Part shown: in pieces, positions 10,650-21,700 of the stretch
Layout of the letters: every line of letters begins with the position of its first letter
How positions within the stretch are numbered: the stretch's first letter is position 1
DNA from: Kryptolebias marmoratus
Lineage: Eukaryota > Chordata > Actinopteri > Cyprinodontiformes > Rivulidae
DNA length: 64,000 nucleotides
Assembly: GCF_001649575.2 (NCBI RefSeq)
Contig: NC_051438.1
Span: 3,593,381 to 3,657,380, forward strand
Direction: 5' to 3'
The notes under the pieces: model-generated
Told to the model about the DNA's origin: nothing
Seen by the model: only the letters and a program-made list of their open reading frames with translations
Database searches by the model: none
Translations under genes and position numbers: made by a program

Positions 10650-11132
10650 TCAATATATGTTTTACAGTGCTAATAACCGTGATTCATTGAGTTCTTAAGT
10701 TCTCACACTTCATGTGAGAAGACTTGATTTCATCACTGATCGAGTCTGTTTCCCCTTTTTCTAACTAAATTTAATTTTGAGGCTGAAAAGTAATGCAAAG
10801 ATCTGATCACGTTTAGTTTTCTCCTCTCCCCTCAGAACACGCCTCCGAGGAGAGTACTGCTCACTGGCTTAATGACCACAGAAACCCCCGCCTTCTTTTG
10901 AGAACTGCGGCTCTGATTAGACTATTAGTGTGCAAAGCGCAACCTCCGGCTTTGTTTAAAAAGTCTATCCCGGCCCTTTGCTCAGCCCCTCTCTGTCCTC
11001 CTTCTTCCTGCCCACTCACGTTTCGTTTCCTGTTCGTTTCCCTCATCCAGTCTATTTTTATTTGTTATTCCTCTTGTTTTTCCGTTGCTGACTTCATCAC
11101 ATTTTTAGTTTTGAACCAAATTTTGGTAGGTG
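10650..11132. other. Unassigned DNA
   Basis: No gene identified. A pyrimidine tract ending in CAG at 10833-10836 could be a splice acceptor, but no supported exon follows. A small hairpin (TTCTCACA..TGTGAGAA) lies near 10700. Confidence 0.4.
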
Positions 11133-11136
11133 TTAA

Positions 11137-12358
11137 CCCTTTAAGCTCTAGGGTGAAACTGGACGTTTTTGGACTATTTTCAATTTTCTTCATTTTTCAC
11201 CCTAAAAGTGGTTTAACCTGCCATGTTTGGAGTCATTTTTTTCAGCACAACCTCCCAAGTGTGATTTTCAAGTCATTTTTATACTTTTGACCTACTGTAT
11301 TAACACAGCAGACCTAAAACCACACAAAAAACATAAAATCTGATTGGAAAATTCTTAGTTTTTTTACTGTAAAAACCACAAACATACTTAATGAAATGTT
11401 TTAACAACTTAGAATGCAAATATAATCAGTAATATTCATAAACACATGAATTAATTGAGCAAACAACAAAGTTATATAGACTTTCTCCATTAAAATGCTG
11501 ACAATTTCTTAGGCGTTTTTTAGACCAAACAATCAGGAGTTCTAAAAATTGCCATAAATCCTTTGTACCACTCATATAAACAGTTTCTGTCCAAAACAAG
11601 GCAGAGGGGCACATCACATTCTTAGATTTGGTCATTTTCTATATCCTGTTCATGCAGGATCATTTAGTTATAAAATATCTCCTGATCTATGCTCAAAATA
11701 TGCTTCCAAAATATGGATCTGAATCTGTCTCGTTATCAATTTGGCTGGAAGGGAGACACACAAAATGTGATTCTGTTTCCAGAAATCCTTCTCTAAAAAA
11801 AAAAACAATGGATCACTTAGTTCATCAGCAAAGTCCTCATTGTCTGTCCCAGTCTAAACTACACCCTAACAATAAAATCCAAACACGCTAAATATCAAAA
11901 CACATAATTCACTCATTTTGGGGTTTTTTTGCGCCGCCGAACTTCCTTTAATTTTTGCGCCTCTTTCTTCTTTTTACTGTAGATTTTTGGTCGCTTGACA
12001 GAAAACGTTGACCCTCCGTCAGATTGGAGAGGAGGGGGTGTTTTTTCATTCGGCTGGGTTGGGGGTGAGATTGGACGGAGGATGAGGGAGTTTTGGCGCT
12101 TCTCGCTCTAACGCACTGAAAATATGACAATGATTTTCAAAAGAAATATATGTATTGTGAATAATTTATCATAACTCTGGTTTTCCTTGACCTATCGAGA
12201 TAATTTAAAAACTGGTGTAAAGCCTGAAGCCTGGACTTTACAGATAAATTAAAACGGACTCTCTCAGAGGGCTGATCTTTCCCGCTAGAGTATTTTAACT
12301 CTTTACGGTCGACGCACGCTCTGGAGCCCGCTCTGGAGCGGGCATCGACCTTAAAGGG
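11137..12358. mobile_element. piggyBac-like non-autonomous element, copy 1
   Basis: The left end is TTAA (11133-11136) followed by CCCTTTAAGCTCTAGGG. The right end, read inward, is CCCTTTAAGGTCGATG, followed on the outside by TTCA, a one-base decay of TTAA. Inverted CCCTTTAAG ends next to TTAA are typical of piggyBac. A second copy at 56542-57207 matches both ends and is flanked by intact TTAA on both sides. No transposase ORF is present. Sub-terminal CpG-rich repeats lie near 12310-12345. Confidence 0.75.
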
Positions 12359-12634
12359 TTCATAAATTTTTCAGTTTCTTTTGGCGGTCGACATTGATGT
12401 TAATTTAGTAAGTCAGTAAATAAGTAACAGTCCGAGTTTTTATTAAATTCCACTGCGTCACCTTCGTGAGATCAACTCTTCACCCCAGCCTAACCATCAA
12501 ACCAGCTTTGAACGGCCATCCCAGGGTCATTCACCTACCTGCTAAAGATGAGCTGCTGACTGTTTGGACCACCGAAACAGGCTGAAGGTTTAACTCAGTT
12601 CCTGCTGACGGAAAGTGTCCTAGAGATGACATTT

Positions 12635-13603
12635 CAGGGTTTTCCCCAGAAAAGAGGCTAGGCCCGGCAGTAGGTGGCCGTTCGCCGGCCGTTCGCTGGC
12701 CAACCGTGATTTAGTAAAAATAAAAGATTAATGTTGACAGAAAGTTGAAAATATGGCTATTTATTATGTGATATTGTAAGATATTTGTGCCAAATATTTA
12801 CACATCTACAGTTTTAGAAAAAATAACTTTTGAAATACTTTTTTAAGCAAAAATACAATTAAAATGAATACAAATTTTTTGCACCTAATTTGAATTCTAT
12901 TTTAAATCACATTTACAAATAAATTAAATTAACATAAATGAAAAAGTGCAAACAAGGCACCAACACACGTCTCACGTCAAGGCCATTGAATAACAACAGA
13001 GAACTCTGATAAACAGAAAGATGCTGCACTGTACCGTGCTTTTTGTGGCACAGGCTGCATGTTGGATCACTACAACAAAACAAAACATATCTAATGCTGA
13101 AGTTAATAGCATCATTTTACTGGTAAACAAGGATAATAGTTTATCTAAGCACAAAACATGCTTACCATATCCAGTTTTGTAAAGCCACCCGCTGAGTTTT
13201 AGGTCAACTAACCATTTTTGGTTAAACCCGCTCGTTATGTTTATTGCTGCTGCTCCAGCAACATGCTAACTCCAGCTGAAGGTGTCTCGGCCTTAGGGCC
13301 AGCGAACAGCGCACAGACCTGAGTGCGCGGTGGAAGCGTTTATACTTGGCGCTTACGTCTCCAAAAAGACGGGGGGCAGTACGCTATGTAACCAGCGCCA
13401 AGTTACAAAAGGTGCGCAACGCGACACCGCACAGGGCCTTTGCGCAGGGGCGGGGACATCGCAATTGCGTCACTGTTGGCATACGCACCCTCGTGCGGTT
13501 AGGTAGATAAAGGTAGCAATTTTGGGGGTACGAGTGTAAAAAACGTAAAAAAATTTAAAGCCTGGTGGCCCGCCTGGCTTACAATACACTGGGGGAAACC
13601 CTG
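12635..13603. mobile_element. hAT-like non-autonomous element
   Basis: The ends form a 15-bp terminal inverted repeat, CAGGGTTTTCCCCAG at 12635 and CTGGGGGAAACCCTG at 13603, with 14 of 15 matches. CAGGG-type ends and the length suggest hAT. The adjacent 8-mers (TGACATTT, CATCTCCC) do not match, so the TSD is lost or the class is different. Internal sub-terminal GGTGGCC motifs occur at both ends. A CpG-rich block (13270-13500) is present but no coding sequence is recognisable. Confidence 0.7.
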
Positions 13604-14611
13604 CATCTCCCGGCCACTTTCCTCCCGCCGTGGCCTAAAAGTTCCCGCTGGTACCAAGAGACAGCTGCCAGACGGATCCTTCTCTTGGTAGGATAAACTC
13701 TCCGAACCGTTTGGTGGTTGGCTTCTGATGGTGCTCTGTGCTGGTCCTATAGAGTTAGTCCCACTCAGATGGTCAAATCCATAATAATAAAAATAAACGT
13801 AATTTCTATTATGCTAAGTTAATTTCTTAAAATCCTTCTGCCTCAAAATTTTAACTTCTTCGACTGAATTAGACTTTCTGTTTAACCTTCATGCCATTAC
13901 AACTGTTCAATCAGTATCTTATTACCATATTTAAACGTGCAATATTTTTATAACCTGCGATAGCTTGTGTTTTATGTGTTTATTCAATGGCATTCATGAC
14001 TTTATGCCATGTTGTCTGTGCACTTGTGTTGTTGATAATAAAATATGTGATAATATCAGACTTCCTGTTTTCAACATTGTGAAAGTAAAACTAGAAATTA
14101 TTTGCACAGAAACAATATCCATGATTTTTTTTTTTTAGAAAGTCAATATTTATTGCCATTTGCAATGTTGTTTTTCTTCTGAACAAGAAACTTTTCAAAG
14201 CTATTCTTGCTTCCATCTGGTTCTGTCAAAAGAACCTTCCAGGAAGAGTGGACGTGTGCAGTTTTTCACAAATGGAATAAAGTAAAATGTTTCCATTTCG
14301 ACTTGATAAAGACAATTTGATGATTTGAAGACAATATTTAAAAGACAGCAAATACAGTCCCAGTGTGAATAATTAAAATACCAACCTTCTTTGTTTAACT
14401 GCAAATAAAAACAGTGATTTGAATTATTTGCAATTCTCATAAACCCATATTTTATTCACAGTAAAACATAGAAAACACCAATTATTTCAACTGAGACACG
14501 ACCATTTTTGAACACTTCATGTTGCTCTGTAGTTGTAAGTGTGCAGAGCATAGATAGTATAGATAGCATAGACCTATATGTTGATAATGCTGATGCTGCT
14601 AAATATATACA
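13604..14611. other. Unassigned AT-rich DNA
   Basis: No gene, RNA or assignable repeat was seen. Short ORFs on the minus strand at 14201-14752 show no protein-like conservation signal. Confidence 0.45.
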
Positions 14612-14905
14612 ATTTAACACAATACAATTGTATTTGTAAGGGACTTTAAAAACACTGTTGACCAAAGTGCTGTACACCAACAAACCAAACAAAAACACAA
14701 AAAGGTAAAACATATTAAAATTCCAAAACAAGAGTAAAAACTGTAAAATCAAATAAATTCAATCCAAACCATAAAACAATAAAAACAATAAAAATACAAG
14801 CCAACATCAGAAACCAAGTTAAAAGCCAAAATGAAAAAAATGTGTTTTAAGAGATGATTTAAAAACAGAAAGTATATGTGTGATGGCCAAACACATGGCC
14901 ATACT
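14612..14905 (-). repeat. LINE 3'-tail-like repeat
   Basis: Contains GACCAAAGTGCTGTACACC preceded by a TTGTATTTGTAAGGGAC-like stretch and followed by A-rich sequence. A similar order occurs at 39690-39900 (GACCAAAGTGCTTTACACACC). Read on the minus strand these look like the 3' untranslated ends of L2-type LINEs. Confidence 0.5.
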
Positions 14906-14989
14906 TCACTAAAGTCGGTAGCTCTCATGCGCCTATATTTAGGTATTAATTTAAACACACTGAAACTTTAATTTGCAATAAAATGTTTA

Positions 14990-16504
14990 TTGGTTGGTGA
15001 GGTAACTGGTCTGGGTATGTGGTTTGATAAAAAACTCACATGGAAAGTGCATATAGATAAAATAGTGGAAAAAAGTAAAAGAATTTTAAATATTATGAGA
15101 TGTTTGAGAGGCAGAGAATGGGGAGCAGATAGAAAAGCACTAAAAACCGTTTACATTGGACTAATTAGGTCAGTCTTTGACTATGGTAGTATTTTATATA
15201 ATTCAGCTTCAAATAGCCTATTGACAAAAATAGATAAAATACAATATCAGGCACTAAGACTTTGCTGCGGAGCAATGAAAACCACTCCAGTTTCAGCTCT
15301 ACAAGTTGAGATGGGTGAGATGCCGCTGGAGCTCAGGAGGGAACAACTAGCCTTGAATTACTGGGTAAATATTAAAGGGCATGATGGTACACATCCCCCA
15401 CGTGCGACACTACTACCTTGTCAAGAAAAAGGAAAAAAGCAAATTAATAGTTTTGGATGGATAATTTTAAATAAAGTAAAGGATGCTGGAATAGATAATT
15501 TTCTAATTAGTCCTGTGGTTCTCACCCCTGTTATTCCATCTTGGAATTTTGATCAGGCTGAAGTTGATTTAAAGTTACTGGAAAAAGGGAGACAATTAGA
15601 AAGAAAGGAAGTGGAGAATTATATTAAAAGAGAATATTCAGAATATATTCAAATATATACAGATGCCTCTAAAATGTTAAACAACCAAGTAGGTATATCA
15701 TTTATAGCTCCAGATTTAAACTTTATGAAACATAAAAGAATATCTGATAATTTGACAGTGTACACAGGTGAATTAATGGCAATTTTAATGGCTTTAGAAT
15801 GGGTTGAAGAAATGGAAAGAAGAAAGGTTGTAATTTGTTCTGATTCAAGTAGCGCATTAATTAGTATTAAAGAAATAAATTCAGAAGCAAGGCAAGATAT
15901 TGTATTGGAAATAGCGCATGCAATCTTCAGGACTAAAAGTCGTGGTTCTCATATTAAACTAGTTTGGATTCCAGCCCATATTGGGGTGGTAGGAAATGAG
16001 TTAGCGGATAGTTTTGCTAAGAGTGCTTCAAAAAAGAACACTGTTGATCTGGATATTAAGATAAGTAAAAATGAGGTAAAGAATATTATAAAAGAGTATA
16101 TCAAAGGGAAGTGGCAAAAAAAGTGGGATAGAGGAGACAAGGCGAGGTCGTATTATAGCATCCAAAAAAAAGTGGGAGAATTTAGGAAGTGTAATAGAAG
16201 TAAGAAGGAAGAAGATATTATATCTAGAATAAGATTTGGACATACAGGTTTAAATAGTACTCTTAAAATAGTTAATAAACATAGCACAGGTTCTTGTAGT
16301 TACTGTGGAGAATTGGAAACAGTAAAACATATCTTCCTAGAATGTAACAAATATGTACGGGAAAGAGAGATATTAATCAGAGAATTAAGTAGGGATAAGA
16401 TTAAACTGGATATTAGAGAACTGTTCCAGAGATCATCAGGGGATGTAGTCTTTTGTAGTATTTTTATTTATCTGAGAAGAACGGGTATTATGGGGAGATT
16501 ATAG
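14990..16504 (+). CDS. I/Nimb-like LINE ORF2 C-terminal part (RT end, RNase H, zinc knuckle)
   Basis: An open frame of 504 codons that starts at a TTG codon in flanking DNA. The LINE-derived part begins at codon 9 (15014). Residues 9-45 (MWFDKKLTWKVHIDKIVEK) and about 45-130 are the thumb and end of a LINE reverse transcriptase. Residues about 220-355 form an RNase H domain with the acidic residues in place: D in IYTDAS, E in YTGELMAI, D in ICSDSSSAL, D in GNELADSFAK. A CCHC-like knuckle CSYCGELETVKHIFLEC lies near residue 435. RNase H plus this C-terminal knuckle points to the I superfamily. The endonuclease and RT core are absent, so the product cannot transpose. The frame has stayed open, which suggests a young insertion. 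No promoter is visible. Confidence 0.85.
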   Translation: MVGEVTGLGMWFDKKLTWKVHIDKIVEKSKRILNIMRCLRGREWGADRKALKTVYIGLIRSVFDYGSILYNSASNSLLTKIDKIQYQALRLCCGAMKTTPVSALQVEMGEMPLELRREQLALNYWVNIKGHDGTHPPRATLLPCQEKGKKQINSFGWIILNKVKDAGIDNFLISPVVLTPVIPSWNFDQAEVDLKLLEKGRQLERKEVENYIKREYSEYIQIYTDASKMLNNQVGISFIAPDLNFMKHKRISDNLTVYTGELMAILMALEWVEEMERRKVVICSDSSSALISIKEINSEARQDIVLEIAHAIFRTKSRGSHIKLVWIPAHIGVVGNELADSFAKSASKKNTVDLDIKISKNEVKNIIKEYIKGKWQKKWDRGDKARSYYSIQKKVGEFRKCNRSKKEEDIISRIRFGHTGLNSTLKIVNKHSTGSCSYCGELETVKHIFLECNKYVREREILIRELSRDKIKLDIRELFQRSSGDVVFCSIFIYLRRTGIMGRL

Positions 16505-16597
16505 GCATCTGATCCATACTCCAACCTGGAAGGTGGCGGTAATGCACCTAAAAGTTGTTTGCCAACCGCCATAAAAAGAAAAGAAGAAGAAGAAGAA
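15014..16597 (+). mobile_element. 5'-truncated I/Nimb-like LINE with 15-bp TSD
   Basis: The insertion is bordered by GAGGTAACTGGTCTG at 14999-15013 and 16598-16612, a perfect TSD. The 3' end has GGTGGCGGTAATGCACC, GCCAACCGCCATAAAAA and a (GAA)n tail. Truncation at the 5' end, a simple-repeat tail and a TSD are the signature of target-primed reverse transcription. Confidence 0.9.
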
Positions 16598-16612
16598 GAG
16601 GTAACTGGTCTG

Positions 16613-17650
16613 CCTCTGTGCCATTAGGCCATGAGGCCTGAGCTCCCATTTTGAGGTACTGTCTTCAGCCACAATCCCTTCTTAGGAAGTAAATCGTGGG
16701 CTCTTACGCTCACGTTGTCGAAAAGCTACTACAGTGATTACATATGTGGAAAGATATCTGTTGCATTATCCTTGACCCATGAGGTGTCCAGCTGTGCAAT
16801 TTGACTTTCCCATGTTACACGGTTGCAGATTTAGAGCAGGGGGTCACCTCTGACTTTGACCTCGACCTTTGTCCAGATCACCCCCAAAATTTAATCACTT
16901 GTTGTGACAACCCCAGCATTTCCTGAAAATTTTTATCAAAATCTGTTTATTAGGTTTTTTTAAATACTCTTTCTAACAGATGGATAGATGAACAAACAAC
17001 ATAACATAACCTCCTTGGCAGAGATCATAAATCATCTGATCTCTCCTCTCCTTTCACCTTAAGAAACAGAAAAGAGTTGGACAGAAAGGAAGAGTGTGTC
17101 ATAGCTGCACACTGTTTTTGTGGAAAACTAAATACAAGCAGAGGAAGAGATGTGGATTAGCGTCAGGTGAGGGGATGGGAAGACGACAGGAGGCTAATAA
17201 GGAAGGACGAAGGAATAGATGGAGCTGCGTATGAGAGTTTGCTCGCAGCACATCGATTAAACATGGGGGGATGGGTGCTAGATGAATCCCTGACAGAGCC
17301 GGGACAGGCCTAAAGCGAAGGAGCTCTATTTTCACTTGTGTGATAGTAACTAGGTGCACCTTTTATATGTATGTCTATGAGTACTGTGGAGCAGACTTCA
17401 CTGACCTGGAGCCTCTGAGCTGTCAGAAACAGTTAGCTTTGACTGGCTGTGAGCCTGTAGTCCTCATCAGACTCACCAGAACTGGCTTCTGTTGGACTGA
17501 TGGGACAGCAAACACCAGCAGATGACTTGCTGACAAACAACCAAAAATAAGTCAAATGTTTAGTCTACAAAACACTTAACTGCAAAGAAAACAAAGTTAA
17601 TTGCTGCTGCAATAAGATGGATTTTTCCATTGTGAAGGTGGAAAAATCCT
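16613..17650. other. Mostly unassigned DNA
   Basis: A block at about 16840-17030 (TGACTTTGACCTCGACC, AACCTCCTTGGCAGAG) reads like an old interspersed repeat, but no second copy occurs in the window. No gene was recognised in the rest. Confidence 0.4.
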
Positions 17651-17654
17651 TCCT

Positions 17655-18675
17655 CAAATTTTTAGATAGACAGATAAAGGTAGTTTAATAATCCCAGCCT
17701 GGGGAATTTCTTTGTTAGAAAAGCTGCTGTTTAATATGAGGTGAAGAGGATGTTCTGTTATCTTTTATGAACATTTTTAGCAACCTTTTCTCTGCCACCA
17801 CTTCAACCTGGTCCAGTCTGCAGCCAATACTATAGAGTACTTCTTTATAAGTTTATTCAGTCTGTTGGTATCTCAGGCTCCAATGCTGCTCCCCGAACAA
17901 ATCCCAGCAAATCCCAGAGCACCAGCTATATAGCTATAGTTTGTATCCAACAAACTGGTAGATGAGCTCCAACATCTTGGTGCACACGTTGAAGGACCTG
18001 AGCTTTTGCAAGAAGTAGAGCGGGCCTAGTCGAAAAGCAGCACGTGGGCCAGATATGACTCTTTTAAAATGTTGTTGGCCCCTGCAGAGCAGCCAGAATC
18101 CCAAACTAATTTGCCTGAATATAATGCTAAAAACATCAGAGTTACAGTGACAAAAAATCTTTAGTAAGCCTTTATAACAGAGCAGGGTGAGATGATCATG
18201 CCTCTTTTTCAGCAAGTTTTTCAGAAGAATGAACACAAACATGAAGTATTCACATCATTTCACCCAGTCTGTGATAGTGTCTTTTCAAGCAGCTTGGACA
18301 ATAACCAAACAGAAGCATAAAACTGAAAGAGACTGAATGCTCACTGTCTATGATGAAGTTGGGATTGAAAAAGTTTAGCAAAATTTTGCCTGTGCCCCTC
18401 AAACCCGACATTTGCAACTGAAGTTGAATAGCCCTGAAGTAGACTATACTCATCCACCTTCTTGTGTACAGCTTCAGAGTGGGACTTCCAGTCTAGTACT
18501 GTTCTGATGGTAACACAGAAGTACTGATAGTCCACCACCTCCACTACATCCACTCCCAGAATCCTCAGCAGCTGTGAAGCTGTCTTCCTGCTCCTAATGT
18601 CAAACACCAACACTCTGGTCTTAAATATGTTCAGCTGCAGTTGATTCTGTCCAACCCACTCCACAAACTTTAAGT
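17655..18675 (-). pseudogene. LINE reverse-transcriptase C-terminus (CR1/L2/Rex1 group)
   Basis: Read on the minus strand, WVGQNQLQLNIFKTRVLVFD, ILGVDVVEVVDYQYFCVTI and LDWKSHSEAVHKK (about 18465-18664) are the post-catalytic part of a vertebrate LINE reverse transcriptase. After an insertion it continues as FLQKLRSFNVCTKMLELIYQ (about 17945-18005) and then decays through an NRLNKLIKKYS-like segment near 17860. The 3' end carries a TATCTGTCTATCT-like repeat near 17665. The catalytic core and endonuclease are missing, so it is inactive. Frames change at the hAT insertion. Confidence 0.75.
18020..18435. mobile_element. Short hAT-type element nested in the LINE
   Basis: An exact 8-bp duplication GAAGTAGA (18012-18019 and 18436-18443) flanks 416 bp that interrupt the LINE reading between VYF and LQKLRSF. 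Read inward, the right end is AGGGCTATTCAACTTCAG and the left end is GCGGGCCTAGTCGAAAAG, which are weakly matching ends. The 8-bp TSD and the (C)AGGGCTATTCAA end suggest hAT. No coding capacity is visible. Confidence 0.75.
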
Positions 18676-19021
18676 GAATGAGACATTTTCACTTTAAACA
18701 TAAATCAAAAATGTACAATTTGAGAAAACCTGAAAGCCACTGTTTACTCTGGATCCAAAGTGTGCTGCTCCTTCAGTGACAGATGGATCGAGCTGCCTCA
18801 ACTGCTCAAGAGTCATTCTTGTACAAGAGAACAGGTCATCTACTTAAAATGTGCCATTACAAAGAATGAGGAGATGATGGTAAAGAACATTCTATTACCT
18901 CATTAACAAATTTATAAAGACATTATGAGCTTATTAGTATCAAGTTAAAGCACAGTGTATTATTTGCAGTTACCGATTAAGCCGAATGAAAATGTAAGGC
19001 CAAGCATTTCTTAAAGAAAAT
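18676..19021. other. Unassigned DNA
   Basis: Nothing recognised. Confidence 0.45.
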
Positions 19022-19430
19022 AAATGCATATCACCTGCTGCCTTTCATGCCAGTTTTAAACAATGATCATATATGTCATATTATGATGAGAATGTAGCTG
19101 AGGAGTTGTAGATGTTTCAGTCAAACTTTGAAAATAACATTGCGCACAATCTTTTGCAGTGTTGCAAGATGTTGCTCCGCCACTTCAAAATATAGTTCAG
19201 TATCTGAAAATTGGCTGAATTGTATGCAATTTTGTTTCCAAAAGTCAGTTGGCTGTGAATTTGGTTGGCTCCAAAAGTTAATCAGTGATCAATGATTACT
19301 TTCTGAGAATTACATTAAAATCCATCCAGTGGTACAAGACATGTTTTGCTATCATACAGACAAATATGTACACACACACAAACATTATCACCTTTTTGCC
19401 TTCAGCAGCTGGCGATAATAAATTCTATCA
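19022..19430 (+). repeat. Interspersed repeat R1, copy 2
   Basis: Starts ATGCATATCACCTGCTGCC and continues CTTTCATGCCAG and ATTATGATGAGAA. Later blocks are GCGCACAATCTTTTGCAGTG, GTCAGTTGGCTGTGAATTTG and ATTACTTTCTGAGAATTACA. It ends near CACCTTTTTGCCTTCAGCAG. The block order is the same as in the other R1 copies. Confidence 0.75.
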
Positions 19431-20159
19431 GTCTTTTAAGTGAACAGATCTGAACAAACTCTTCTTAGAGTTTGGCATACAGCTGCTAGAGATTTCTGAC
19501 CCACAGAGGCCTGTACTCTGCAAGAATTAAGAAGAAATCCTGTGATGTCTGCTACTAACATGATGCAACAGATCTCTTATTCACTGTAGTTTAGAGCCAA
19601 CCCAGATCAGAGGCCTTCTTTGCGAACAAAATGAGGTAATTCTCTTTTATAGTTAGTTTGGCTCGTTCAACTACTCTAGGGAAACACCTTTGACCACTGT
19701 ACCCCCCAACCCCATTGATGTAGAATTTATCTGAAGAATACACTTGAAAACATCAAGTGAAAAGAAATGCTGGCACCATTTGCTGGTGCTTGATATTTCA
19801 GAAAGACTTCAGTCATCTGGACAAAACCACTTGGCTTCCACAGAAAGTCCTGAAAGTTTTTACATCAACTGTTTTTTAACTCATCTAACATGTTGCTTCA
19901 GCCTGTTCTCAGCCCGTCACATGAGGAATTTTTAATCCAGAGCTCTCTGCATCAGGATTCAATGCAAAGGTAACCTCAAAGATTATTTTGGATCTGCATA
20001 GTTCTAGGACAAATCACTAATGTAGATTATCACAGCAAAATCCTTTGGCCATGTGAGTGGTGCATTGTAATGGCCTAATGTATAAGTACTTCAACTGCTT
20101 TAAAACTTTAAACATAATGCATGAGTAGAACAGAAAACAAAGATAGACAGTTAAAATTA
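19431..20159. other. Unassigned DNA
   Basis: No gene or assignable repeat was seen. Confidence 0.45.
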
Positions 20160-20710
20160 AAGGCCTACCTTGAAGGAATGTCACGCATTGGGGCGGCAGT
20201 GGCTCAGAGTTTGTCCTGTAACCGTCAGTCTGTTCCATCAGCCTCAGCCATTGTGTCCTTGGGCAAGACACTTCACCCGCCTTGCCTACTGGTGGTGGTC
20301 AGAGGGCTCGGTGGTGCCAGTGTAACGGCAGCCTCACTTCTGTCAGCCTGCCCCAGGGCAACTGTGGCTACAATGTAGCTTACTGCCATCAGTGTGTGAA
20401 TGGGTGAATGATTGTAGTGTGAAGTGCTTTGGGGTCCTTAGACTAGATAAAGCGCTATACAAGTGCAAGCAATTTACCATTGCCTTTAATGCTAGAGTTT
20501 TAAACTAAGATCATTTTATGAAAAAATACAAAGTTGTAGGTGTTATAGTTAAACCTTGATAGTATTCTTGCGTGCATTCTAGTGCAACATTGCATTATGT
20601 TAGCATTTGAGAATGTGTTGTAAATCATTTTCAGCTACTATTACACAAACTTTTAGCTCAGTATCTGTAAAATTCACTGAGGTATAACCATCAAAATATA
20701 CAATAAATAG
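20160..20710 (+). repeat. Interspersed repeat R1, copy 3, split by a SINE
   Basis: The left flank of the SINE (CCTTGAAGGAATGTCACGCA) and its right flank (GCCTTTAATGCTAGAGTTTT) correspond to adjoining parts of R1 in the 51035 copy. R1 then continues to CACTGAGGTATAACCATC. The SINE is therefore younger than this R1 copy. Confidence 0.7.
20190..20481 (+). repeat. tRNA-headed SINE, plus strand
   Basis: Starts GGGGCGGCAGTGGCTCAGAG (A-box-like), has a decayed B box, and ends AGCGCTATACAAGTGCAAGC then ATTTACCATT. It is the inverted counterpart of 2131-2401. Confidence 0.8.
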
Positions 20711-21239
20711 AGAGAATATCCAAAGTCAAAAGTTAAAGCCACTGTGGATGACTGGCTGCAGTACATTTTTTTAAGTCCCACCCCTCCATGTAAACAAATG
20801 GGACATTTGCCTAAAAAATGAAAACACACTTCAAATTGTTTTTTCTTTAATTGTTGATTTTTGTTGATTCATGTAACTCTTACCTTGCTGCTGTATGTCC
20901 AAATATGAGTTTTTCAAAATACATTTAGTTTCAATTAGTTATTTGAGGTTTTAGGAAAAGTGACATTTTACACTGTAAAAGCCAGAGTATTAGCAAGTTG
21001 GGAGGGTGTATAGGTAGGACTTTTGCATTGATGGTACAGCCCCATGTCACTAAAGCACAGGTGCCAGCTCCAAAAATACAGCATGGTAACGCTCAGAAAA
21101 ACAAACATTTTGCCTTAAATTTTTTAACATCAGGAGGAAGTGGAGATGATTCATCCATATTTATTAATGTTGAGGGGTATAGTCATTTTTGTGTCTGATA
21201 AGGTTGGTTATCTGTGGCAACCATCTGGGCACTGGGTTG

Positions 21240-21700
21240 AGTCAACTTAGTTGACTCCAAAAGTAAAATTTTTATAGGTGTGCATTAACTAATTACTTTT
21301 TGAGTTCCATTAAAATATATCCAGTGACTCATGAGATATTTTGCTATCAGACAAATGAGGTTGATTCTAACAGATAATGCCAAAGATTTTTTTACACAGA
21401 TTTGCACAATGTGTTCCACTAAAAGTATAAATTAGAATAGTGCTCAGGTACTATCTCACAATTGTTTTGCACAGTACTTGTAAAATTAGCTGACTTATAG
21501 CCATTTTTGTGTTTGTGTTTTGTCGAAGGGCAGGTGGCTGTCTCATGCATTGGGTTGTGTCCAAAAGTTATTCAGTTGCACATGTCAACCCAATGATTAT
21601 TTTCTGAAAGTTTCATTAAAATCTGTTCAGTGATTCATGAGACACTTCTTGAATAGTACAGACAAATGAAAATGCCTCAACCCTTAGGCAACAATAAAGA
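21240..21700 (+). repeat. Interspersed repeat R1, partial copies 4 and 5
   Basis: TTGACTCCAAAAGT and GTGACTCATGAGATATTTTG (21250-21350) form one R1 3' part. A second R1 3' part follows, with TTGTGTTTGTGTTTTGTCGA, GTCCAAAAGTTATTCAG and GTGATTCATGAGACACTTC (21490-21655). The two partial units stand in tandem. Confidence 0.65.
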
